A stretch of 41,427 bases of DNA from Alphaproteobacteria bacterium (GTDB lineage Bacteria; Pseudomonadota; Alphaproteobacteria; RF32; CAG-239), in NCBI GenBank assembly GCA_017471705.1, contig JAFUSH010000016.1:1-41427 (forward strand). The letters run 5' to 3'. Positions 1 through 6,108 of the stretch are shown piece by piece. The position numbers were made by a program, and so were the translations under genes. The notes beneath the pieces were generated by a model that was not told the origin of the DNA, did not search any database, and saw only the letters and a list, made by a program, of their open reading frames with translations. Numbering within the stretch: the first letter of the stretch is position 1; each line of letters begins with the position of its first letter.

Positions 1-151
1 GCCAGCTCGTAAGAAAATCTCTCTTAAAATTACTATTTCAGGTAGAATGTTTGTGTCATATCGTGATAAATCTTTCTCCTTGTTTTAACGACTTTTTTGT
101 TACTCTAACTGTTCCGTTTTAAATTTGTCGTAACATTTTTTTGTTTCAACG

Positions 152-180
152 TTGACTCTGCTTATCCTTTGTGATACAAT
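152..180 (+). promoter_or_regulatory. Sigma-70-type promoter of glgX
   Basis: TTGACT at 152-157 and TACAAT at 175-180 are separated by exactly 17 bases, each one mismatch from the consensus hexamers. The start codon of glgX follows 40 bases later with an AAGGA-type ribosome binding site around 208. Nothing else recognisable is seen in bases 1-151. Confidence 0.75.
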
Positions 181-219
181 TTGCCAAAAAATTGATACCC
201 TAAACGAAGGATAATAAAA

Positions 220-2328
220 ATGGCAAAAGATTTTCCCCTCGGCGTTAGCCAAAAAGGCAAAGAAGTTCAATTTTCGGTATTCTCCGAACACGCACAAAAA
301 ATAGAGTTGTGCTTATTTGATGAAAACGAAAAAAATGAAACCAGAATAGAGCTCAAGAAAGATGAAAATAACGTATGGAAAATTACGCTGCCGAATATTA
401 AATCCGGTCAAAAATACGGATACCGCGCTTACGGAGAATTTGCGCCGGAGAAAGGTCTGTATTTCAATCCCAATAAATTGCTGATTGACCCGTTTGCCAA
501 AGATTTATCATCTTCCGTCAAAGATTGGGAGGATCCGGCGCTTGCTCTGACTAATAATATTGACAGCGCATACGCGGTTCCTAAATCTGTGGTTGTATTT
601 GATAATCCCAAAGAAGATGCAAAAAAATACCCTTATCTGCACAAAAAACCGCATACACAGTGGAAAAATACCATTATTTATGAAGCTAATGTCAAGGGCT
701 TTTCCGCAATTCACCCTGATTTGCCTGATGAAGTTAAAGGAAAATTTAAAGCTTTTGCTCAACCGGAAGTTATTCAATATCTTAAATCTTTGGGTATTAC
801 GCATCTGGAATTAATGCCGGTAACCACCACCTGCGGCGGTCTGCAGCTGAAAAAAGAAAAAGGACTGAGTGATTATTGGGGATATAATCCGATTAACCAT
901 TTTGCTTTAGATAAGCGCTACGGCACCAGAGAAGACTTCAAAAATATGGTGAACGAACTGCATAAAGCCGGAATTGAGGTTGGATTAGACGTTGTTTACA
1001 ATCACTCCGGAGAATTTGGCGCTGAACACAATTTGCTCTCTTATAAAGGTTTGGACGCACCTAATTATTACCGTTTAACTCCCGACGGATATTTCATTGA
1101 TACCACCGGCTGCAAAAACAGCATAAATACCAATACTCCGATTACTCATCGCCTGCTGAAAGATTCGCTCACTTATTTTGCCGATGATATGGGGGTGGAC
1201 GGTTTTCGTTTTGACTTAGCCGGAGATTGCGCATTAGATGGTAATACCCGTTTTGATGTTAACGGACAATTTATGCAGATTGTGCGTAAAATTTCCGAAG
1301 ACAAAGGAGTAAAAATCAGCGGTGAACCGTGGAGTGCGCTCGGAGGATATTACCGCGGTCAACTTGACGGTATGATGGAATGGAACGATAAGCACGAAAC
1401 CGCCATACGCCGTTTTTACCGCGGTGACGAATGGGTGGTGCCGGAATTGGCCGGACATATCTCCGGCGGGGAAGGTTTGTGGTACGGACAGCCTACTTCC
1501 AAATACATTCGCTACATTGCCGCTCACGACGGATTTACCGCCTACGATATCGTAAATTACAATGAGAAAAACAACTGGGCAAATAATGAAAATAACAATG
1601 ACGGCAACAATAACAATCACTCCTCGGTTTCGCCGAACCGTGAAATTGCTTTTCGCCGTCTTAAATCTATGATGGCTGCCAATATATTATCGCGCGGTGT
1701 GCCGATGATTTGCGCCGGAGATGAAATCGCCCGCACCCAACAAGGTAACAATAATGCTTATTGTCAAGACAATGAGCTGACTTGGCTCAATTGGAAAAAC
1801 TTTTCCAAAGAACAGCAGGATTTATATATTCATATCCGCAAATTAACGGCGTTGCGTTCCGAACACCCTACTTTTGCCAACCTAGATGTTTTCTCCGGTG
1901 AAAAAGTACCGTCCAACGGACGCAAAGACATAGAATGGATACGTCCGGACGGTCAGGAAATGCAGGGAGGAGACTGGAATAATCAATTTAATCATATTTT
2001 GGCCTGCGTCATTAACGGCAAAAACGGCGAAGTATCCAGAAACCCGCAATCAAAAAACAATGTAGATGATGACTTTATGATTTTGATGTGCGGTAATACA
2101 TACGGCGTGGTTGATTTTAAATTACCTACTCCTCCAAACGGAAAATCTTGGGAACTGCTGTTTGATACAGTCGGAAAGCATAAAAAGATTAACGAAAACG
2201 GTACCTATAGTTTGGAGCCTTACAGCTATGTTCTGCTGACAAGCAGAAACAAAGAAAGGACAAACCAACGCTCGCTTGATTTGAACAATCCGCAAGTTAA
2301 AGAGAAAATCGGACGCCAAGGAAGATAA
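220..2328 (+). CDS. glgX: Glycogen debranching enzyme (isoamylase/GlgX type, GH13)
   Basis: This protein probably hydrolyses alpha-1,6 branch points of glycogen or limit dextrins in the cytoplasm. The N-terminal part (about residues 5-100) looks like the CBM48 domain of the family (PLGVSQKGKEVQFSVFSEHA). The GH13 barrel motifs follow in order: DVVYNH near 260, GFRFD with nucleophile Asp332, GEPW with acid/base Glu369, and AAHD with Asp437. At 702 residues it is somewhat longer than a typical GlgX (about 650), with an unusual polar tail after the last beta domain (KERTNQRSLDLNNPQVKEK). An asparagine-rich loop lies near residues 447-466. It stands alone behind a good promoter and no other glycogen gene is adjacent, but a phosphoglucomutase at 34.2-35.8 kb would use the released glucose-1-phosphate. 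Family assignment is firm; GlgX versus TreX substrate preference is inferred. Confidence 0.93.
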   Translation: MAKDFPLGVSQKGKEVQFSVFSEHAQKIELCLFDENEKNETRIELKKDENNVWKITLPNIKSGQKYGYRAYGEFAPEKGLYFNPNKLLIDPFAKDLSSSVKDWEDPALALTNNIDSAYAVPKSVVVFDNPKEDAKKYPYLHKKPHTQWKNTIIYEANVKGFSAIHPDLPDEVKGKFKAFAQPEVIQYLKSLGITHLELMPVTTTCGGLQLKKEKGLSDYWGYNPINHFALDKRYGTREDFKNMVNELHKAGIEVGLDVVYNHSGEFGAEHNLLSYKGLDAPNYYRLTPDGYFIDTTGCKNSINTNTPITHRLLKDSLTYFADDMGVDGFRFDLAGDCALDGNTRFDVNGQFMQIVRKISEDKGVKISGEPWSALGGYYRGQLDGMMEWNDKHETAIRRFYRGDEWVVPELAGHISGGEGLWYGQPTSKYIRYIAAHDGFTAYDIVNYNEKNNWANNENNNDGNNNNHSSVSPNREIAFRRLKSMMAANILSRGVPMICAGDEIARTQQGNNNAYCQDNELTWLNWKNFSKEQQDLYIHIRKLTALRSEHPTFANLDVFSGEKVPSNGRKDIEWIRPDGQEMQGGDWNNQFNHILACVINGKNGEVSRNPQSKNNVDDDFMILMCGNTYGVVDFKLPTPPNGKSWELLFDTVGKHKKINENGTYSLEPYSYVLLTSRNKERTNQRSLDLNNPQVKEKIGRQGR

Positions 2329-2379
2329 TACGGTTTTATTAAAAAGCTCACTTATGGTTTGTGTATGATGCGAAAACGT

Positions 2380-2845
2380 CATCTTTTTCTGTTTTTGCTT
2401 ACAAAAGCAGATTTTTCTACGTCATACCTCGCAGTGCGCTGCGCTGGAGAAAAACAAACAACCTCAAAATGTTGTTTGTTGACGACAGGCGAAGAACACT
2501 TAATAAGCCGAAACGACAGTGACGGCGAATTTAGTGTACGAGTGACCGAAGCGAGCGATAGCGAAGCAAGACAGTCGTCAAGGAATCTGACCTTCAACGC
2601 GATAGCGTTGCTTCCGTATTGATTCAAGCGGTAGACCCCTTGACCTCGCTAAAGCTCGGAGGGGTGACATTATTATACTGTCATCGCTCGGAGGGGTGAC
2701 TCTTATAGTCATCGCTCGCTTTGCCGACAGGCAAATGCGTCAAGCGATCTTCGAATTAAATAACACAGAAGCAACGCTATCGCGTTGAATGTCAGATACC
2801 TTGACGCACGAATGCACAGCATCGTGCGAGGTATGACGGTTAAGC
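2380..2845. repeat. Mosaic of intergenic hairpin repeats
   Basis: The stretch between glgX and the reverse transcriptase gene contains several units of a repeat family found throughout the window. Units here include GTCATACCT at 2421, CAAGGAATCTGACC at about 2579, CCCCTTGACCTCGC..GGAGGGGTGAC at about 2637-2670, and a larger hairpin GTCATCGCT..AGCGATCT at about 2708-2755. Another is an inverted copy ending CGAGGTATGACGG near 2840. A separate perfect 10-bp inverted repeat (AACAAACAAC / GTTGTTTGTT, 2453-2462 and 2471-2480) also lies here. Open frames crossing the region are low-complexity by-products of the palindromes and are not called. Confidence 0.7.
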
Positions 2846-2850
2846 ACAAA

Positions 2851-2879
2851 AAAACGGGGATAAAGCCACCCCGTTTTTT
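2851..2879 (+). terminator. Bidirectional rho-independent terminator
   Basis: A 9-bp stem AAAACGGGG (2851-2859) / CCCCGTTTT (2869-2877) encloses a 9-base loop and has runs of A before it and T after it. It lies between convergent glgX and the reverse transcriptase gene, so it can serve both strands. Confidence 0.8.
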
Positions 2880-2975
2880 CTTGTGTATATATATTATCTA
2901 ATAGGATCTATGTTTGCTTATTTTTTTTATATTACTTTCTGTTTTTTTCTCCTTTTCTGTTAGTTAACAAGACGA

Positions 2976-3060
2976 AGAACTTAAAGTTATATTTCAATTT
3001 TATTTTTGTATTCCGTTTGAGATTTCAATAAGGTTCCCATTCCTCATAACTTTAAGTTCT
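2976..3060. repeat. 15-bp perfect inverted repeat with 55-nt loop, 3' of the RT gene
   Basis: AGAACTTAAAGTTAT (2976-2990) and its exact reverse complement ATAACTTTAAGTTCT (3046-3060) flank a 55-base AT-rich segment. The repeat begins 23 bases past the stop codon of the reverse transcriptase on the minus strand. It could be an RNA stem ending the DGR transcript. It has no T tail, so it is not called a terminator. Confidence 0.55.
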
Positions 3061-3083
3061 CCACATCAAACGTATTTATTTTA

Positions 3084-4262
3084 TTATCCTTTCATCACTA
3101 CATACGCACAGTTTTTGACATACAAAAAGCAATTCTGCAGTTCGTTTTTCAGCAATCGCCAACCGCGCATCCGCAAGTTATAAGCATTTAAATGAATCAT
3201 ATATCCGCAATACGAATTAAAGAATGCTCTGGTATCTTCTGCCCGTTTAGAAGTAACCTTGCCTTTTTTCAGGTTCATTTCGGTTATTTTCTCGAAGAAG
3301 TTGCGTTTTAATCTATTTCCGGCCAGAATCAGCGCTCCTTTCAAGCGCACGCCGACAAAATTGACTCCCTTTTGATAGTGCTGCAGATAAATTTTTTTAG
3401 GATGCAGCACCAGACTAAGTTTTTGCTTCAGCAACTCTCTGATTTTCGCAATCAGTTTTTTAAGTGTATCTTTACTGTTTCCTATCAGTACAAAATCATC
3501 CACATAACGCACATAATCGACTTGCGGCAGAGAATCAACATAGCCATCCAAATCATTAAGATAGAAATTGGCAAAAATCTGTGAGGTAAGGTTTCCTATA
3601 GGCATACCATTCATATCGGCGGCATAAAACAAGCTTTTGTGCCGCGGCAATCCGTCCCACGAGCTGTATTTTCCGCGTCGGATGCAACTGTATTGAGGTC
3701 GGTTCAGCACTATCATTTCGACTAATTTTTTGACCAGATTTTTATCGCTTTTCATATAATATTGCTCAACAAACTCCAATAATTTGCGGCACAGCAAATT
3801 GCAATCGATACTCATAAAAAATGCCTGTATATCCATTTTCAGCACGTAACATTCGCCGTTAGCCTGTTTGGCGCGTTTTTGAATATAATCGGCGACGCGT
3901 TTAACGGCGTAGAGAGTTCCCTTACCTTTGCGGCAACTGCAACTGTTCGGACTGAAAACCTTTTCGAAATATTGTTCTAATTTGCGAATAACCAAATGAT
4001 GCACCACTCTGTCACGGAAGTCGGCGGCAAAGATTTCGCGTTTGACCGGTTTTTCGACAATAAAAGCAATAGAACGTCCGATTTTATAAGTTCCGTTGTT
4101 TATTTGCTGCCATAGCTCGATCAGATTATGCTCGTAGTCGACTTCAAAGCTGAGAGCGTTAAGCGTTTTACGCTTATGCTTGCGGCATTCGAAATAAGCT
4201 TCGAACAAATCTTCCAGCGCTATCGGCGCGTTAAAATCAAACAGTTCAAGTTGTTGTTCCAT
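3084..4262 (-). CDS. DGR-type reverse transcriptase
   Basis: This 392-residue reverse transcriptase is the enzyme of a diversity-generating retroelement. It copies the template-repeat RNA into cDNA with errors at adenines. Visible RT motifs include VLKMDIQAFFMSI (palm strand A), MPIGNLTSQIFANFYL, and the catalytic YVDD at residues 253-256. The GNLTSQ variant, in place of the QGxxxSP seen in group II intron and retroviral enzymes, is typical of DGR reverse transcriptases. No maturase or endonuclease domain follows, and the length fits DGR enzymes. The start is placed at MEQQLELF (4262) because AAGGAAAA precedes it; an upstream in-frame ATG at 4310 lies in a repeat. It is the last gene of the minus-strand DGR cassette, downstream of avd and the TR. 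Confidence is high because the TR/VR pair confirms the system. Confidence 0.96.
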   Translation of the reverse strand: MEQQLELFDFNAPIALEDLFEAYFECRKHKRKTLNALSFEVDYEHNLIELWQQINNGTYKIGRSIAFIVEKPVKREIFAADFRDRVVHHLVIRKLEQYFEKVFSPNSCSCRKGKGTLYAVKRVADYIQKRAKQANGECYVLKMDIQAFFMSIDCNLLCRKLLEFVEQYYMKSDKNLVKKLVEMIVLNRPQYSCIRRGKYSSWDGLPRHKSLFYAADMNGMPIGNLTSQIFANFYLNDLDGYVDSLPQVDYVRYVDDFVLIGNSKDTLKKLIAKIRELLKQKLSLVLHPKKIYLQHYQKGVNFVGVRLKGALILAGNRLKRNFFEKITEMNLKKGKVTSKRAEDTRAFFNSYCGYMIHLNAYNLRMRGWRLLKNELQNCFLYVKNCAYVVMKG

Positions 4263-4280
4263 AATATTTTCCTTTTTTAA

Positions 4281-4850
4281 TCGGTAGACCCCTTGACGAT
4301 TGCTGCGCAATCGAGGGGTGACTCTCTTAATGCTTGCGCAATCGAGGGGTGACTCTTGTTGTCATTCCTCCGACTGCGCGGTGCGTCAGTCGGTCAAGGA
4401 ATCTGACCTTCAATGCTCTAGCATTGCTTCCTTATTGATTCAAGCGGTAGACCCCTTGACCTCGCTATGCTCGGAGGGGTGACTCTCTTAATGCTTGCGC
4501 AATCGAGGGGTGACATTACTATATTGTCATTCCTCCGACTGTGCGGCGCATCAGTCGGTCAAGGAATCTGACCTTCAATGCTCTAGCATTGCTTCCTTAT
4601 TGATTCAATCGGTAGACCCCTTGACCTCGCTATGCTCGGAGGGGTGACTCTCTTAATGCTTGCGCAATCGAGGGGTGACTCTTGTTGTCATACTGAGCCG
4701 TGTTGGCGGCGAAGTATCCAACAACGCCGTCGGCGTTGTTTCGTTCCGCAGGAACGAAATGGATTCTTCACCCATTCGCTATGCTCAGGGTTCAGAATGA
4801 CGAAAAGAGTCGGCTCGTCCGAGAATGACAATAAAAAAGTGCCGTACTGC
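4281..4850. repeat. Tandem hairpin repeats between TR and RT
   Basis: Three successive copies of a composite repeat begin with GGTAGACCCCTTGAC at about 4282, 4446 and 4612. Each is followed by AGGGGTGACTCTCTTAATG or a close variant. The first two continue with GTCATTCCTCCGACTG..CAGTCGGTCAAGGAATC and a second small hairpin (TTCAATGCTCTAGCATTG). The third switches to a GTCATACTGAG..GAAGTATCC unit, nested hairpins near 4720-4760, and an inverted GGATTCTTC..TTCAGAATGACG unit near 4760-4803. The copies are nearly identical to one another, which suggests recent duplication. No gene is called in 4263-4876. Confidence 0.75.
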
Positions 4851-4876
4851 ATAAAGGAGTTTATATTTTCTATACA

Positions 4877-4982
4877 AAAAGCGGAAACTACTTACATACC
4901 GCGTAATTGTTGCTATTGTTGTTGTTGCGATTGTTGTTGTTCAAGTTCCCATTGTTGAGATTCGCGTTGAACGCGTTGCAAC
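4877..4982 (-). repeat. DGR template repeat (TR)
   Basis: This 106-base segment matches 6003-6108 at the 3' end of the target gene except at 17 positions. All 17 are T on the plus strand here, meaning adenine on the transcribed minus-strand repeat: 9 A-to-G, 6 A-to-T and 2 A-to-C. Read in the target frame the TR has 16 AAC/AAT codons, the signature of engineered-looking DGR templates; 13 of them differ in the VR. The 31 bases at its minus-strand 3' end (4877-4907), including five adenines and the stop codon, are identical in both, as expected for the initiation-of-mutagenic-homing segment. It is noncoding here and lies between avd and the RT gene. Confidence 0.97.
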
Positions 4983-4988
4983 CCATTA

Positions 4989-5022
4989 GGCAAACTTTTA
5001 ATTCAAACGTAAAAGTCTTGCC
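4989..5022 (-). other. Hairpin immediately 5' of the template repeat
   Basis: GGCAAACTTTT (4989-4999) pairs with AAAAGTCTTGCC (5011-5022), with one bulged base, around an 11-base loop. On the minus strand it ends 6 bases before the TR begins, inside the avd-TR spacer. In the studied Bordetella phage DGR, RNA flanking the TR is structured and needed for cDNA synthesis. A similar role here is inference. The rest of the spacer (5023-5192) shows nothing recognisable. Confidence 0.4.
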
Positions 5023-5192
5023 GTAAAAGTTTTCGCTGTATCATTAACTTCGCTTTATATTACAAAAGAAAAGTGGAAAACCCTTTTTATATAAAAAAAT
5101 GCTCTCTCAGACCCGCACTAAACGGTATCTGACTCCCGCACACTCCTTTAGCTTAAATTTTCCTTTCCTGTTGGCAGCGGCTCCTGTTCTGT

Positions 5193-5582
5193 TTAAGGCT
5201 CCGCGTGCGATTGTTGCGTTTCGATTTTTTTCTGCAAGCGTACTTTTTCGTGTTTACGCCAAGCATTTGATTGTTTACCGATATTTTCCATCATCAACGA
5301 CAATTGCGCATATTTTCTTTGGGAAATAATATTCAAATCGTGCGCCAGTCTTATTTCCAGACGCACCGCCTCAAACCACGCGGCAAAATCTTCCAGATAA
5401 GGGACTTTATCCTGATGGCTGTTAGCTCTGTATATGCATCTGAAAAGCTCCATAGTGTCTTTTTGAATATCCTGTCCGAGAGAAAATTTATATTCCCGCG
5501 GAAAGTTTGTGGTTACTTTGTATAGTTCCACCAACAGCTTATAGCTTTCCAAAAAAATCGGCAATGTATCGCTTCTTGACAT
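5193..5582 (-). CDS. avd: DGR accessory variability determinant (Avd-like four-helix protein)
   Basis: This is a 129-residue, entirely helical-looking, basic protein of the Avd / S23-like four-helix-bundle family. Avd proteins form a positively charged pentamer that binds the reverse transcriptase and the TR RNA and is required for mutagenic homing. Visible features are four amphipathic helices (about residues 8-25, 36-55, 60-85, 88-118), an aromatic-rich third helix (YLEDFAAWFEAVRLEIRLAHDLNIIS) and a lysine/arginine-rich C-terminal tail. Length and position, directly upstream of the TR and RT and downstream of the VR gene, match canonical Avd. AAAGGAAAAAT precedes the ATG. The family call rests on pattern and context; sequence divergence in this family is high. 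Confidence 0.88.
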   Translation of the reverse strand: MSRSDTLPIFLESYKLLVELYKVTTNFPREYKFSLGQDIQKDTMELFRCIYRANSHQDKVPYLEDFAAWFEAVRLEIRLAHDLNIISQRKYAQLSLMMENIGKQSNAWRKHEKVRLQKKIETQQSHAEP

Positions 5583-5614
5583 ATTTTTCCTTTCTTAGTC
5601 GGTTGTTGTTTGCT

Positions 5615-5880
5615 TAATCGGTTTAAGCGGTTTAATCGGTAGACCCCTTGACCTCGCTATGCTCGGAGGGGTGACTCTCTTAATGCTTGCGCAATCGAGG
5701 GGTGACTCTCTTAATGCTATCGCAATCGAGGGGTGACATTATTATACTGTCATACCTCGCAGTGCGCTGCGCGTCACTGCGTCAAGGTATCCTTTCTTCC
5801 AACGCGTCAGCGTTGCTGCCGTATTATTTTAATCGGTAGACCCCTTGACCTCACTTCGTTCGGAGGGGTGACTTTATCAT
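5615..5880. repeat. Hairpin repeats between the target gene and avd
   Basis: Two more composite copies of the intergenic repeat family lie here. GGTAGACCCCTTGACCTCGC..GGAGGGGTGAC appears at about 5638-5674 and again at about 5836-5872. Between them is GTCATACCTCGCAGTGCGCTGCGCGTCACTGCGTCAAGGTATCC (split: GTCATACCT at about 5751, CAAGGTATCC at about 5783), followed by TTCCAACGCGTCAGCGTTG. The hairpin core differs from the copies near 4360 and 4530 while the outer arms keep the same design. Confidence 0.7.
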
Positions 5881-5925
5881 CCTTTATTTTTACTGTTCTT
5901 ATTTACGATGTCTTTCGGGGGGGGT

Positions 5926-6001
5926 CTTCCGCGGGGCTTTTAAATGCCCCGCGGAAGGGGATAAGGGACAAGTCCGCGGGGTCCCCCGTCCCCGCGGATT
6001 T
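5926..6001 (-). other. Tandem GC-rich hairpins adjoining the VR (candidate DGR homing structure)
   Basis: Hairpin 1 is a perfect 12-bp stem (CTTCCGCGGGGC 5926-5937 / GCCCCGCGGAAG 5946-5957) with an 8-base loop. Hairpin 2 is a 9-bp GC-rich stem (TCCGCGGGG 5973-5981 / CCCCGCGGA 5990-5998) with an 8-base loop, extended by A-T, A-T and G-T pairs to 5970-6001. Hairpin 2 starts only 1-4 bases past the end of TR/VR identity (6003) on the coding strand. In the Bordetella phage DGR a GC-rich hairpin/cruciform a few bases after the VR promotes target recognition. No such structure adjoins the TR here. A role as transcription terminator for the target gene is the alternative; there is no clear T tail. 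Confidence 0.7.
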
Positions 6002-6002
6002 T

Positions 6003-6108
6003 AAAAGCGGAAACTACTTACATACCGCGTAATCGTTGCTACTGCCGTAGTAGCGATCGTTGTTGCGCAAGTACCCAACGTAGAGACCCGCGTAGAACGC
6101 GGTGCAAC
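6003..6108 (-). repeat. DGR variable repeat (VR) in the target gene
   Basis: This is the diversified copy of the TR at 4877-4982. It covers the last codons of the target protein, its TAG stop (6014-6016) and 11 further bases. Compared with the TR, Asn codons became Thr, Tyr, Gly, Tyr, Val, Tyr, Arg, Asp, Tyr, Tyr, Gly, Ser and Asp, and three remain Asn. The enrichment in Tyr, Gly, Ser and Asp is typical of binding surfaces. No mismatch is found at a non-adenine site. Identity stops sharply at both ends. Confidence 0.97.

Noticed and set aside
3084..4262. Group II intron maturase or retron reverse transcriptase
   Set aside because: There is no maturase or HNH domain and no intron RNA ends. 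The TR/VR pair, the Avd-like gene and the GNLTSQ motif identify a DGR.
4281..4680. CRISPR-like array (regularly repeated units)
   Set aside because: Units are long composite palindromes repeated nearly whole, without unique spacers of constant length, and no cas genes are present.
4632..4958. Plus-strand open frame of 108 codons over the TR
   Set aside because: It is built from repeat palindromes and the antisense of the TR (cysteine runs from TGT/TGC). It has no proper start context.
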